This document shows, piece by piece, positions 26,397 to 36,791 of a DNA stretch of 64,000 nt (the first letter of the stretch is position 1; each line of letters opens with the position of its first letter). This DNA comes from Agromyces atrinae (GTDB lineage: Bacteria; Actinomycetota; Actinomycetes; Actinomycetales; Microbacteriaceae), in the NCBI RefSeq assembly GCF_013407835.1, contig NZ_JACCBI010000001.1, positions 310,001-374,000 on the forward strand, written 5' to 3'. The notes under the pieces were generated by a model. It ran no database searches and was not told where the DNA came from. It was given only the letters and a program-made list of their open reading frames with translations. The position numbers were made by a program, and so were the translations under genes.

Positions 26397-27425
<1,029 letters not shown>

Positions 27426-27435
27426 GCCGGTGATT

Positions 27436-27466
27436 CCCGCCGGGTGCGTCAGAGCGCGCCGGCGGG
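27436..27466 (+). terminator. Hairpin after pfkA
   Basis: CCCGCCGG (27436-27443) pairs with CCGGCGGG (27459-27466) over a 15-nt loop that can form a few more pairs (GCG/CGC). It starts 10 bp after the stop. Medium strength, no U-tract. Confidence 0.5.
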
Positions 27467-27667
27467 GTGAGTGAGGTCGACCGAGGCGTCTTCCGGTCGA
27501 CGAGAGCCGCGATTCCGGCGTATGCCGGCGTGCGTGCATGCTCCGATCCTGCGCAGTTCCGCGCCCCTGCAGGGCGCCGGGAACACGCTCGATTCGAGGG
27601 TTTGAATTACGGCGTTCCGCGTGCAAGTATCGACTCGGAACGAGGGAGGAGCCTCCGCGCAACTGTC

Positions 27668-27689
27668 ATCTCGTGAATCTTCGGTGAAC
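27668..27689 (-). promoter_or_regulatory. Candidate PHO box upstream of the phosphate transporter
   Basis: On the minus strand two 11-nt direct units, GTTCACCGAAG and ATTCACGAGAT, match the actinobacterial PhoP site pattern (GTTCACC plus four variable bases, repeated). The site is 36-57 bp upstream of the PiT start. The rest of the 258 bp between the pfkA hairpin and the transporter gene shows no coding sequence or other element that I recognise. Confidence 0.45.
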
Positions 27690-27724
27690 TCTTCACCGCT
27701 TACGCCTCCCACAGAAAGACGCCG

Positions 27725-28924
27725 GTGGATCCCACCCTTCTGATAGTCGTGCTCGTCATCGTGCTCGCGCTCTTCTTCGATTTCACGAACGGGTTCCACG
27801 ACACGGCGAACGCGATGGCCACGCCCATCGCGACCGGTGCGATGCGCCCCAAGGTCGCCGTCGCCGTCGCGGCGGTGCTGAACCTCGTCGGCGCCTTCCT
27901 CTCGACCGAGGTCGCGAAGACCATCTCGGGCGGCATCATCCGCGAGGGCGACGGGGGAGTGCTCATCACCCCCGAACTGATCTTCGCGGGTCTCATCGGC
28001 GCGATCGTGTGGAACATGTTCACGTGGCTGCTCGGCCTTCCGTCGAGCTCGAGCCATGCCCTCTTCGGCGGCCTCATCGGCGCGGCCCTCGTCGGTTTCG
28101 GCGTCGCGGCGATCGACTTCGGAGTCGTGCTCTCGAAGGTCATCCTGCCGGCGATCCTCGCGCCGCTCACCGCTGGTCTCATCGCCTACACGGCGACGAA
28201 GATCGCCTACGGAATCACGCGTCGCTACGACGGCAAGCCCGACGGGCGCGGGGGATTCCGCTTCGCGCAGATCTTCTCGAGCTCCCTCGTCGCCCTCGCC
28301 CACGGCACGAACGACGCGCAGAAGACGATGGGCGTCATCACGCTCACGCTCATCGCCGTCGGCTTCCAGGCCGTCGGAACGGGCCCCGAGTTCTGGGTCG
28401 TCGTCGTCTGCGCTGTCGCGATCGCCCTCGGCACCTACATGGGCGGCTGGCGCATCATCAAGACGCTCGGCACGGGCCTCACCGACGTGAAGCCCGCCCA
28501 GGGCTTCGCCGCCGAGACCTCGACCGCAGCGACGATCCTCGCGTCGAGCCACCTCGGTTTCGCGCTCTCGACGACGCAGGTCGCCTCGGGCTCGGTCATC
28601 GGCTCGGGCCTCGGCCGTCGCGGCTCGAAGGTGCGCTGGCGCACCGCCGGCCGCATCGGCATCGGCTGGCTCCTGACCCTTCCGTCGGCTGCGGCCGTCG
28701 GCGCCGCCGCGGCCCTCGTCGCGCACAACTTCGGTTTCGTCGGCATCGTCATCGACGCCATCGTCGGCGTCGGCATCATCGTCTTCATCTTCCTGTGGTC
28801 GCGACGTGACGCGGTCAACCCCCACAACGTCATCAGCGAGGTCGCCGACTCGGGCCTCGCCGTGAAGATCAAGCGCAACCCGAAGCCGAAGCGCGAGTCG
28901 CGTACGAAGAAGGTGCAGAAGTGA
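27725..28924 (+). CDS. pit: PiT-family inorganic phosphate transporter
   Basis: 399-residue polytopic membrane protein (about 10 helices) importing phosphate, probably as a metal-phosphate complex with H+. Both duplicated PiT signatures are present: FTNGFHDTANAMATPIATGA near the N-terminus and SLVALAHGTNDAQKTMG in the second half. Basic C-terminus (KIKRNPKPKRESRTKKVQK). GTG start without a clear Shine-Dalgarno sequence. Candidate PHO box upstream. The stop overlaps the next gene by 4 bp. Confidence 0.92.
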   Translation: MDPTLLIVVLVIVLALFFDFTNGFHDTANAMATPIATGAMRPKVAVAVAAVLNLVGAFLSTEVAKTISGGIIREGDGGVLITPELIFAGLIGAIVWNMFTWLLGLPSSSSHALFGGLIGAALVGFGVAAIDFGVVLSKVILPAILAPLTAGLIAYTATKIAYGITRRYDGKPDGRGGFRFAQIFSSSLVALAHGTNDAQKTMGVITLTLIAVGFQAVGTGPEFWVVVVCAVAIALGTYMGGWRIIKTLGTGLTDVKPAQGFAAETSTAATILASSHLGFALSTTQVASGSVIGSGLGRRGSKVRWRTAGRIGIGWLLTLPSAAAVGAAAALVAHNFGFVGIVIDAIVGVGIIVFIFLWSRRDAVNPHNVISEVADSGLAVKIKRNPKPKRESRTKKVQK

Positions 28925-29259
28925 TCGACTGGCTCGCCTTCGTCATCGTGCTCGTCTCGGCCCTCGCGGGTGCGTCGATCGTCGTCGCGGCGTTCTCCTT
29001 CGGCATCCGTCTCTTGACCCTCTCGGGTCGCACGCCGATCGTCACTCCGGCCGAGTTCACCGACGCGATCACGATCATGACGCCGTCGGAGATCGCTCAG
29101 GCCGAGAAGCGTGCGGCGAAGGCCGCGCGGAAGAGCCCGCTCACCGAGGGCCAGAAGAAGGCGGCCTTCGTCGGGGCGTGCGCGTTCTTCACGCTCAGCG
29201 CTCTCGCGGTTCTCTTCGGCATCTACCTGATCGTTCCGGCGCTCCACGCGCTCGGCTGA
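28921..29259 (+). CDS. Two-helix membrane protein coupled to the phosphate transporter
   Basis: 112 residues: hydrophobic segments at about 5-30 and 82-108 with a cytoplasmic-looking basic/helical loop between them (EIAQAEKRAAKAARKSPL). No family recognised. GTG 28921 overlaps the pit stop codon (GTGA), so it should be made together with PiT. It may be an accessory subunit of the transporter, as a small membrane gene follows pit in many actinobacteria. Confidence 0.75.
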   Translation: MIDWLAFVIVLVSALAGASIVVAAFSFGIRLLTLSGRTPIVTPAEFTDAITIMTPSEIAQAEKRAAKAARKSPLTEGQKKAAFVGACAFFTLSALAVLFGIYLIVPALHALG

Positions 29260-29370
29260 TCCGCGGAGCCGTCTCGCGGCCGTTCCGGCGGATCCGCGGC
29301 GCGGCGCGCCGGTGAGGGATGCCGCGGGCGGGCGTGTCCTCGCGGGCGTCCGCCACAACGGACACACGCC

Positions 29371-29402
29371 CTGCGGCGCCGGAGCAGAGCCCGACGCCGC
29401 AG
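29371..29402 (-). terminator. Hairpin after the uracil permease gene
   Basis: CTGCGGCG (29371-29378) pairs with CGCCGCAG (29395-29402), 8 nt past the permease stop on the minus strand, with extra CCGG/CCG pairing possible inside. The remaining stretch toward the convergent gene (29260-29370) is GC-rich with further imperfect dyads and no gene. Confidence 0.5.
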
Positions 29403-29409
29403 CAGTGCA

Positions 29410-30684
29410 TCAGTCGGTACCGCGCCAGCGGCCGATCGTGTTCATGACGTGGTAGATCAGGATGGCGGCGACGGTACCGAGGGCGATGCCGTTGAAGCTC
29501 ACCTGACCGGCGTTGAACGTGAAGTCGGCGATTCCGATGATGAGGGCCGTCGCAGCGGTGAACTGGTTGACCGGCTTCCGGAAGTCGACCTTGTTATCGA
29601 GCCAGATCTTCACGCCGATGACGCCGATGAGTCCGTAGAGCGCCGTCGTCACGCCGCCGAGCACACCCGCGGGGATCGTCGCGATGACCTCGCCAACCTT
29701 CGGCGAGAGTCCGAGCAGCACGGCGAAGATGCCCGCGACCCAGTAGGCGGCGGTCGAGTACACGCGGGTCGCGGCCATGACGCCGATGTTCTCGCCGTAC
29801 GTCGTCGTGCCGGAGCCGCCGAAGAAGCCGGCGAGGGTCGTCGCGACGCCGTCGGCGAAGAGGGCACGGCCCGTCATGCGGTTGACCGCGGGGTCGGTCA
29901 TCTGGGCGACGCCCTTGATGTGGCCGACGTTCTCGGCGATGAGCACGAGCACGACGGGAAGGAACGCGGGCAGCACGCCCCAGACCGCGGCCGTCTCGAA
30001 CGGGTTCGCCGGAAGCGTGAACTGGGGGAAGCCGATCCATGCGGCATCGGCGACACCGTCGAAGTTCACCTCGCTCTGGATGACGGCGGCGATGTAGCCC
30101 ACGATGACTCCGAGGAAGATCGAGAGTCGGCCGAGGATTCCGCGGAAGAGCACCGTCGAGAGGATGACGGCGCTGAGCGTGATGAGCGCCGTGAGCGGTG
30201 CCTCGGTGAAGTTCGCCTTCGCCACCGGTGCGAGGTTGAAACCGATGAGGGCGACGATCGCACCGGAGACGACGGGCGGCATGAGCGCGTTGATCCAGTG
30301 CGTTCCCGTCCACTGCACGATCGCGCCGACGAGGGCGAGCAGGATGCCGACGGCGACGATTCCGAAGAGCGCGCTGCCCATCCCGGCCGTGGCCGTCGCC
30401 GCCGTGATCGGGGCGATGAACGCGAACGACGAGCCGAGGTACGACGGCACGCGGTTCTTCGTGATCGCGAGGAACAGCAGTGTGCCGATGCCCGAGAAGA
30501 GCAGGGTCGTCGCGGGCGGGAAGTCGGTGATGAGGGGCACGAGGAACGTCGCGCCGAACATGGCGACGACGTGCTGCGCGCCGATTCCGATCGTGCGCGG
30601 CCAGCTCAGTCGTTCGCCGGGCGCGACGATCGCGTCTCGTTCGACTGTCTTTCCGTCACCGTGCAGGGTCCAGGGCAATGCCAT
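29410..30684 (-). CDS. NCS2-family uracil/xanthine permease (UraA-like)
   Basis: 424-residue nucleobase:cation symporter-2 with about 14 membrane segments. The half-helix motif GGSGTTTYGENIGVMAATRVYS is that of UraA/PyrP uracil permeases; HVVAMFGATFLVPLI lies near the N-terminus. ATG 30684 chosen because it opens the conserved region (MALPWTLHGDGKTV). Divergent from an AzgA-like purine permease, so this region handles both pyrimidine and purine uptake. No pyrR or purine riboswitch motif recognised in the 119-bp gap. Confidence 0.88.
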   Translation of the reverse strand: MALPWTLHGDGKTVERDAIVAPGERLSWPRTIGIGAQHVVAMFGATFLVPLITDFPPATTLLFSGIGTLLFLAITKNRVPSYLGSSFAFIAPITAATATAGMGSALFGIVAVGILLALVGAIVQWTGTHWINALMPPVVSGAIVALIGFNLAPVAKANFTEAPLTALITLSAVILSTVLFRGILGRLSIFLGVIVGYIAAVIQSEVNFDGVADAAWIGFPQFTLPANPFETAAVWGVLPAFLPVVLVLIAENVGHIKGVAQMTDPAVNRMTGRALFADGVATTLAGFFGGSGTTTYGENIGVMAATRVYSTAAYWVAGIFAVLLGLSPKVGEVIATIPAGVLGGVTTALYGLIGVIGVKIWLDNKVDFRKPVNQFTAATALIIGIADFTFNAGQVSFNGIALGTVAAILIYHVMNTIGRWRGTD

Positions 30685-30803
30685 CGTGCTCCATTCGAGG
30701 GTGGGATCTCGCCGATCGTAGCGACTCGCCGCCGTCGGTGTGCGGGGCCGCGCGGGAGTCGTATGCTCGATGGGCTGGATCGACCGAGAAACAAGGAGCA
30801 CGA

Positions 30804-32261
30804 GTGAGCCGCACGACCGAGGAGCAGGGACCGGTGGCTTCGGCCCCAGGCGCACCGAAGGGCTTCATCGACCGCTACTTCGAGATCACCGCGCGCGGAT
30901 CGAACATCTCGACCGAGGTGCGCGGCGGCATCGTGACCTTCGTGACGATGGCGTACATCGTCATCCTCAACCCGATCATCCTCTCGGGGTCGGCGGACGT
31001 CGCGGGCGACGAGCTCGCCTTCCCGCAGGTCGCGGCGGTCACGGCGCTGACCGCGGGCGTCATGACGATCCTCTTCGGCGTCGTCGCCCGACTGCCGTTC
31101 GCCTTCGCGGCCGGCCTCGGCATCAACTCGTTCCTCGCCGTCTCCGTCGTCGGCCAGGTCACCTGGCCCGAGGCGATGGGGCTCGTCGTCATCAACGGCC
31201 TCATCATCGTCCTCCTCGCCGTGACGGGCCTCCGGCGCATGATCTTCACGGCGGTGCCGCTGCAGCTGAAGCTCGCGATCACCGTCGGAATCGGCCTCTT
31301 CATCGCCTTCATCGGATTCGTCGATGCGGGCTTCGTGCGTGCTACCGGGGTCGGTTCGCCGCCCGTCGGGCTCGGCGTCGACGGCTCCGTCGCGACCGTA
31401 CCGACCCTCATCTTCGTGTTCACGCTCCTCATCACCGGGATCCTCGTCGCCCGGAAGATCAAGGGCGCGATCCTCATCGGCCTGCTCACGGGAACCGTCG
31501 TCGCCGTCATCGTCGAGGCGATCGCCGGACTCGGCTCGAGCGTCGACAACCCGGGCGGCTGGGGCCTCTCGGTTCCCGCGCTCCCGACGCAGTGGGTGAG
31601 CCTGCCCGATCTCTCGCTCATCGGTCAGGTGAGCTTCGGCAGCTTCGAGCGCATCGGTGTGCTCGCGGCGCTCATGCTCGTCTTCACCCTCGTGTTCACG
31701 AACTTCTTCGACGCCATGGGCACGATGACCGGTCTCTCGAAGGAAGCGCGCCTCGCCGACGCGAAGGGCGACTTCCCGCGGCTCAAGTCGGCCCTCGTCG
31801 TCGAGGGCGTCGGCGCTGTCGCCGGCGGATTCACCTCGAGCTCGTCGAACACCGTCTTCATCGAGTCGGGCTCCGGTATCGGCGAGGGCGCCCGCACGGG
31901 ACTCGCGAACGTCGTCACCGGTCTCCTGTTCCTCGCCGCGGTGTTCTTCACCCCGCTCACCTCGATCGTTCCGACGGAGGTCGCCGCCGCGGCCCTCGTG
32001 ATCGTCGGTGCGCTCATGATGGCGCAGATCAAGGACATCGACTTCAGCGAGTTCTCGGTGCTCCTGCCGGTCTTCCTCACGGTCACGGTGATGCCGCTCA
32101 CGTACTCGATCGCGAACGGCATCGGCGCGGGCTTCATCAGCTGGGTCATCGTGCGCGCCCTCGCGGGCAAGGCGCGGGAGATCAGCCCGCTGCTCTGGAT
32201 CGTCGCGGCCGGGTTCCTCGTCTACTTCGCGCGCGGGCCCGTCGAGGCGCTCCTCGGCTGA
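30804..32261 (+). CDS. NCS2-family adenine/guanine/hypoxanthine permease (AzgA-like)
   Basis: 485-residue membrane protein of the AzgA subgroup: GFIDRYFEITARGSNISTEVRGGIVTF and the transport-core TNFFDAMGTMTGLSKEA plus SSSNTVFIESGSGIGEGARTGL are typical. Imports purine bases by proton symport. GTG start with AAGGAG 6 nt upstream. A TATGCT hexamer at 30762-30767 is the likely -10, giving a leader of about 35 nt. Confidence 0.9.
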   Translation: MSRTTEEQGPVASAPGAPKGFIDRYFEITARGSNISTEVRGGIVTFVTMAYIVILNPIILSGSADVAGDELAFPQVAAVTALTAGVMTILFGVVARLPFAFAAGLGINSFLAVSVVGQVTWPEAMGLVVINGLIIVLLAVTGLRRMIFTAVPLQLKLAITVGIGLFIAFIGFVDAGFVRATGVGSPPVGLGVDGSVATVPTLIFVFTLLITGILVARKIKGAILIGLLTGTVVAVIVEAIAGLGSSVDNPGGWGLSVPALPTQWVSLPDLSLIGQVSFGSFERIGVLAALMLVFTLVFTNFFDAMGTMTGLSKEARLADAKGDFPRLKSALVVEGVGAVAGGFTSSSSNTVFIESGSGIGEGARTGLANVVTGLLFLAAVFFTPLTSIVPTEVAAAALVIVGALMMAQIKDIDFSEFSVLLPVFLTVTVMPLTYSIANGIGAGFISWVIVRALAGKAREISPLLWIVAAGFLVYFARGPVEALLG

Positions 32262-32364
32262 GTTCCGGGGAGGGTGTCCGCCGACGCAACGCGGGGGATA
32301 ACCCCATTCTGCGGCGGAGGAGTCGTCCGTAACGTGGTGGGTACACCACGACCAGGAGGACACC

Positions 32365-32667
32365 ATGACCACCACCAGCCCGAGCTACGCGCCCGAGACC
32401 AGTGCACCGACCGCGGTCGCCGAATCGCGCGGACTCGGCATTGCGAGCTTCGTGATCGGACTCGTCTCGCTCTTCGCGGGATACACGTTCGTCGTTCCGA
32501 TCGTCGGCCTCGTGCTCGGCATCATGGCGCTGCGACGCGAGACCGCGAGCCGCACGTTCGCCATCTGGGGAATCGTGCTCTCGGGCCTCATGCTCGTCGC
32601 GACCGTCATCGCCGGCCTCGGCGCCGTCGTCTTCGGCCTCGCGATGCTGCCCTTCGCCTTCCTCTGA
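32365..32667 (+). CDS. DUF4190-type small membrane protein
   Basis: 100 residues: a polar N-terminus (about 1-20) followed by two strong membrane helices (about 24-50 and 65-95) joined by LRRETASRTFAIWGI, a pattern typical of DUF4190 proteins. Function unknown. ATG with an excellent CAGGAGGA ribosome binding site. A small 7-bp hairpin (32333-32350) precedes the site and a strong terminator follows. Confidence 0.8.
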   Translation: MTTTSPSYAPETSAPTAVAESRGLGIASFVIGLVSLFAGYTFVVPIVGLVLGIMALRRETASRTFAIWGIVLSGLMLVATVIAGLGAVVFGLAMLPFAFL

Positions 32668-32685
32668 TCATTCGACGCCTCACCG

Positions 32686-32718
32686 ACAGCGCGTTCGCCC
32701 CTCGGGCGAGCGCGCTGT
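32686..32718 (+). terminator. Terminator after the DUF4190 gene
   Basis: A 15-bp stem, ACAGCGCGTTCGCCC (32686-32700) with GGGCGAGCGCGCTGT (32704-32718), one T-G wobble, 3-nt loop, starting 18 bp after the stop. Confidence 0.75.
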
Positions 32719-32869
32719 CCGCATTCGCCGCCGCGTACACTCCGCGTCACCCGGCCGGTTCGTTAGGCTCGGAGGAGCGTCGCCGAACCGGGCGGCGAGA
32801 GTGGCGAGGATGCCGCGTCGAAACCCCGACGTCGTCGATCCCCGCCGGGCGACGACCGGGAGGCCTTCC

Positions 32870-34342
32870 ATGCACGAATCCACCGCGATCGACGAAGCCG
32901 TGGCACCGCGACTCGAGACCGACTCGCTCGGCAGCGTCGAGGTGCCGGGAGACGCGTACTGGGGTGTTCACACGGCGCGAGCGCTCGAGAACTTCCCCAT
33001 CTCGAAGCGGCCGATCTCGGTGTATCCGGAGCTCATCATCGCGCTCGCCTCGGTCAAGGCCGCCGCGGCCCGCGCCAACCGCGACGTCGGCGCACTGAGC
33101 GCCGAGAAGGCGGAGTGGATCGACGCGGCGTGTCAGCGCATCATCGACGGCGACAAGCACGAGCAGTTCGTCGTCGGCGTCATCCAGGGCGGTGCGGGTA
33201 CCTCGACCAACATGAACGCCAACGAGGTCATCACGAACCTCGCCCTCGAACTCGCGGGCTACCCGAAGGGCCGCTACGACGTCCTGCACCCCATCGACGA
33301 CGTCAATCGCAGTCAGTCGACCAACGACACCTACCCGACGGCCCTCAAGATCTCGCTCGCGCTGTCGCTCAAGACGCTCCTCGAGGAGCTCGAGCTGCTG
33401 CGGCGCTCCTTCAACGCGAAGGGCGAGGAGTTCCGCGACATCCTGAAGGTCGGCCGCACCCAGCTGCAGGACGCCGTGCCGATGACCCTCGGGCAGGAGT
33501 TCCACGGCTTCGCGACGACGCTCGGCGAAGACCACGCGCGGCTCACGGAGACCATCTGGCTGCTCTCCGAGATCAACCTCGGAGCGACCGCGATCGGCAC
33601 GGGCATCACGGCCGACCCGGGCTACGCGGCTGCCGCCGTGCGCCACCTCAACGAGATCACGGGCCTCAGCCTCGAGACCGCGCCCGACCTCATCGAGTCG
33701 ACGAGCGACGCCGGCGCGTTCATGTCGTTCTCGGGCTCGCTCAAGCGCTCGGCGATCAAGCTCTCGAAGATCTGCAACGACCTGCGCCTGCTCTCGTCGG
33801 GCCCGCAGGCCGGGTTCGGCGAGATCAACCTCCCGCCGCGCCAGGCCGGATCGAGCATCATGCCGGGGAAGGTCAACCCCGTCATCCCCGAGGCCGTGAG
33901 CCAGGTCGCCTACGCGATCGCCGGCGCCGACGTCACCGTGACGATGGCGGCCGAGGCCGGGCAACTGCAGCTCAACGCGTTCGAGCCCGTCATCGCGCAT
34001 TCGCTCCTGCAGTCGATCCTCTGGATGCGTCAGGCGTGCTGGACGCTCAGGGTCAACTGCATCGACGGCATCACGGCGAACGTCGAACGGCTCGAGGGCA
34101 TGGTCGCGTCGAGCGTCGGAGTCATCACGGCCCTCATCCCGTTCATCGGGTACGCGCAGGCCGCGGCGATCGCGAAGATCGCCCTCGCGACGGGCCGACC
34201 GGTCGCCGATCTCGTCGTCGAGTCGGGACTCATGACACGCGAGGCTGTCGTGCGTCAGCTCTCGCCGAAGCGCCTGTCGGGCATCCAGCCCGTGACGACG
34301 GCGATCCCCGTCATCGACCTGCAGGCCGAGCCGAGCGAATGA
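32870..34342 (+). CDS. aspA: Aspartate ammonia-lyase
   Basis: Deaminates L-aspartate to fumarate. 490 residues; lyase superfamily signature GSSIMPGKVNPVIPE and the aspartase-type GRTQLQDAVPMTLGQEF, TSTNMNANEVI and RSQSTNDTYPTA blocks. Fumarase C is the closest alternative, but the QDAVP and GSS..GKVNPVIPE context fit AspA. ATG 32870 with GGGAGG upstream. TAGGCT at about 32764-32769 may be the -10, with a leader of about 95 nt. Convergent with the FAH-family gene, 9 bp apart. Confidence 0.93.
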   Translation: MHESTAIDEAVAPRLETDSLGSVEVPGDAYWGVHTARALENFPISKRPISVYPELIIALASVKAAAARANRDVGALSAEKAEWIDAACQRIIDGDKHEQFVVGVIQGGAGTSTNMNANEVITNLALELAGYPKGRYDVLHPIDDVNRSQSTNDTYPTALKISLALSLKTLLEELELLRRSFNAKGEEFRDILKVGRTQLQDAVPMTLGQEFHGFATTLGEDHARLTETIWLLSEINLGATAIGTGITADPGYAAAAVRHLNEITGLSLETAPDLIESTSDAGAFMSFSGSLKRSAIKLSKICNDLRLLSSGPQAGFGEINLPPRQAGSSIMPGKVNPVIPEAVSQVAYAIAGADVTVTMAAEAGQLQLNAFEPVIAHSLLQSILWMRQACWTLRVNCIDGITANVERLEGMVASSVGVITALIPFIGYAQAAAIAKIALATGRPVADLVVESGLMTREAVVRQLSPKRLSGIQPVTTAIPVIDLQAEPSE

Positions 34343-34351
34343 GCCGCCGGG

Positions 34352-35227
34352 TCAGATGACCCGGCAGTGGGTCGTGAGCGAGCCGAACCCGACGATCGAC
34401 ACGGTGACGGTGGAGCCGTCGCGAAGGAACACCGGGGGAGTGCGAGAGTAGCCCGCGCCTCCCGGACTCCCCGTCGAGATGAGGGTGCCCGCGGGGATCG
34501 TCGCCGATTTCGAGAGGTACGAGATGATCTCGGCGACGGAGCGCACCATGTCGCCCGTCGACGCGTCCTGCAGGAGTCGCCCGTCGACGTTGGTCGTGAG
34601 CCACAGGTCTTGCGGGTCGGCGACCTCGTCGGCCGTCACGACGACGGGCCCCGTCGGGGTGAATCCGTCGAACGACTTGCACCGTGACCACTGCGCCTCG
34701 CTGAACTGCAGGTCGCGCGCGGTGATGTCGTTCACCACGGTGTAGCCCCACACATGGTCGAGCGCGTCGCGCACGGAGACGTTGCGGGCGGGCCGACCGA
34801 TGATGACGCCGAGCTCGGCCTCGTAGTCGACCTGGGTCGAGAGGTCCTCCGGCCACGTCGTCGTGGCGCCGTGTGCGGTGAGGGAGTTCGGCCAGAGCGA
34901 GAAGACCGTCATGGCGCTCTCGGAGCGGAGCTTCAGCTCGGAGGCGTGCGCCGCGTAGTTCGCACCGATCGCGAGGATGTGGGGAGGACGAAGCACGGCC
35001 GAGGAGTGTCGCAGCTCGCTGACCGCGTGGGTCGGGATGCCGGCGGCGCGCGCTTCGTCGACGAGTTCACGTACCCGATCGAGGGCGGCAGGCCCCCGAT
35101 CGATGAGTTCCTGCAGATCGGTGGGCGCGTCGGGGTCGAGCTCGTCGAGGAAGAGCGCGGAGTCGCCCTCGACGACCGCCAGGCGGGGGATCGATCGGCC
35201 TTCGACTCTGAGGTGTGCGAATCTCAC
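34352..35227 (-). CDS. Fumarylacetoacetate hydrolase family protein
   Basis: 291 residues, FAH fold. The metal-binding acidic residues appear in DYEAELGVIIGR, with IGANYAAHASEL before it and VVNDITARDLQFSEAQWSRCKSFDGF after it. Members act as fumarylpyruvate, acylpyruvate or 2-hydroxyhepta-diene-dioate hydrolases/isomerases; the substrate cannot be told. GTG start 9 bp downstream of the ada-alkA stop, so the two are probably one operon, an odd combination of DNA repair with a C-C hydrolase. Confidence 0.87.
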   Translation of the reverse strand: MRFAHLRVEGRSIPRLAVVEGDSALFLDELDPDAPTDLQELIDRGPAALDRVRELVDEARAAGIPTHAVSELRHSSAVLRPPHILAIGANYAAHASELKLRSESAMTVFSLWPNSLTAHGATTTWPEDLSTQVDYEAELGVIIGRPARNVSVRDALDHVWGYTVVNDITARDLQFSEAQWSRCKSFDGFTPTGPVVVTADEVADPQDLWLTTNVDGRLLQDASTGDMVRSVAEIISYLSKSATIPAGTLISTGSPGGAGYSRTPPVFLRDGSTVTVSIVGFGSLTTHCRVI

Positions 35228-35236
35228 CTCTTCAGG

Positions 35237-36718
35237 CTAGTGGGCGCTCGCGGCGGCCCACAGGTGCATCGACGCGTAACTGCGCCACGGCGCCCAGCGG
35301 CTTCCGCGCGCGTCGAGCGATCGAGCGTCCGTCGGCAGCCCCAGGCGTCCGGCGCCCTGACGCAGTACGAGGTCGGAGGTGAGGAGCACATCGGGGTCGC
35401 GGGTCGCCCGCATCGATACGTAGCCCGCGGTCCACGGCCCGATGCCGGGGATCGCGAGCAGGTCGGCGCGGAGCTCCGCGCGACCCACGCCCGTGTCGAC
35501 GACGAGTCGGCCCTCGGCGAGATCGGCCGCGACGCGCAGGATCGTGCGGATGCGCGCCGCCGGCCCCCGCAGCACCTCGGCGCCGCGCTCGGCGATCGTG
35601 GCGGCATCGGGGAAGCACGTCCACTGCTCCCCGCCGATCTCCACGCGCTCGCCGAGGTGATCGGCGAGGCGGGTCAGAGCCGTTCGAGCCGCAGCGACCG
35701 AGATCTGTTGCCCGATGAGCGCGCGGAACACGAGTTCGTGCGGATCGACGCAGCCCGGCACGCGAAGACCGGGAGACGCCGCGACCGATCCGGCGAGGGC
35801 GGGGTCGTCACGGAGTGCCGCGTCGATCGCCCACGAGTCGGCGTCGAGGTCGAAGAGCCGACGCACGCGAGCGACGAGCGGTGCGAGATCGGCGAGATCG
35901 CTCGGGATCGCCTCGCAGTCGAGCGCGGCCTCGCCCGGAACGGCGCGGAGCCTCACGAGCGCGGGCCCGTGCGGCAGTCGCAGGACTCGCGTGTAGTCGC
36001 CCGGCAGCGCACGCTCGACGCCCGTCAGCGCCCGTGTCTCGAGCCAGGCGAACACTCCCGCCGAGTCGAAGGGCGCCCGCGCCGGCAGGCGGAGGGAGAC
36101 GGTGCCGGTCGTCGCCGCGTTCGGCCGGAGTGCGGCACTCGCGCGCAGTTCGCTCGGGGTGCGCTCGTACACCGTGCGGATGGTGTCGTTGAACTGTCGA
36201 ACGCTCCCGAAGCCCGCGGCGAACGCGACGTCGGCGGTCGGGAGGTCGGAGCCGACGAGGAGGGCCCGCGCGGTCTGCGCTCGATGCGCCCGTGCGAGCG
36301 CGAGAGGGCCGGCGCCGAGCTCCTGTGTGAGCACCCGGGTCAGGTGCCGCGGCGTGTACCCGAGAGCACGGGCGAGACCGGGAACCCCCTCTCGCTCGAC
36401 GAGGCCATCGGTGATGAGCCGCATGGCGCGCGCGGCGAGGTCGTCGCGGAGACTCCACTCGGGTGACCCGGGCACGGCGTCGGGCAGGCACCGCTTGCAC
36501 GCGCGGAGGCCCGCCTCGTGCGCGGCCGCCGCCGTCGAGTAGAAGCGCACGTTCCCCGGCTTCGGGGTCATCGCCGGGCAGCTGGGCCGGCAGTAGATGC
36601 CGGTCGAGTGCACGCCCGTGATGAACTGGCCGTCGAAGCGCGCGTCGCGTGAGCTCATCGCGCGGTAGCGCTCGCCGAAGAGCGCTTCGTCGGCGGGAGC
36701 GGAGAGCGAGGAGGGCAT
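35237..36718 (-). CDS. Ada-AlkA fusion: methyl-phosphotriester-sensing activator with 3-methyladenine DNA glycosylase
   Basis: 493 residues with three parts. (1) AdaA-type zinc domain, about 1-85, with the four cysteines in YCRPSC and CKRC; the first is the methyl acceptor. (2) AraC-type HTH, about 95-190 ([34 protein letters not shown]). (3) AlkA N-domain and HhH-GPD glycosylase, about 200-493, with [27 protein letters not shown], whose last Asp is catalytic. No O6-methylguanine transferase domain is present. It senses methylated DNA backbone, activates transcription and excises alkylated bases. ATG 36718; divergent from the flavoprotein gene. Confidence 0.93.
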   Translation of the reverse strand: MPSSLSAPADEALFGERYRAMSSRDARFDGQFITGVHSTGIYCRPSCPAMTPKPGNVRFYSTAAAAHEAGLRACKRCLPDAVPGSPEWSLRDDLAARAMRLITDGLVEREGVPGLARALGYTPRHLTRVLTQELGAGPLALARAHRAQTARALLVGSDLPTADVAFAAGFGSVRQFNDTIRTVYERTPSELRASAALRPNAATTGTVSLRLPARAPFDSAGVFAWLETRALTGVERALPGDYTRVLRLPHGPALVRLRAVPGEAALDCEAIPSDLADLAPLVARVRRLFDLDADSWAIDAALRDDPALAGSVAASPGLRVPGCVDPHELVFRALIGQQISVAAARTALTRLADHLGERVEIGGEQWTCFPDAATIAERGAEVLRGPAARIRTILRVAADLAEGRLVVDTGVGRAELRADLLAIPGIGPWTAGYVSMRATRDPDVLLTSDLVLRQGAGRLGLPTDARSLDARGSRWAPWRSYASMHLWAAASAH

Positions 36719-36791
36719 GCATCCAGCCTCGCACCGGTCGAGACGACCGCCTAGCGGAATTCAGACACGGCCACGCGGCTATCGTTGATCC

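Noticed and set aside
29295..29370. Second hairpin GGCGTGTCC / GGACACACGCC between the convergent genes
   Set aside because: Needs a 2-nt bulge and leaves a long loop; too weak to call separately from the terminator at 29371-29402.
30606..32375. 589-codon antisense frame opposite the AzgA-like permease
   Set aside because: Asp/Glu/Arg/His-rich shadow typical of the antisense of a membrane protein gene.
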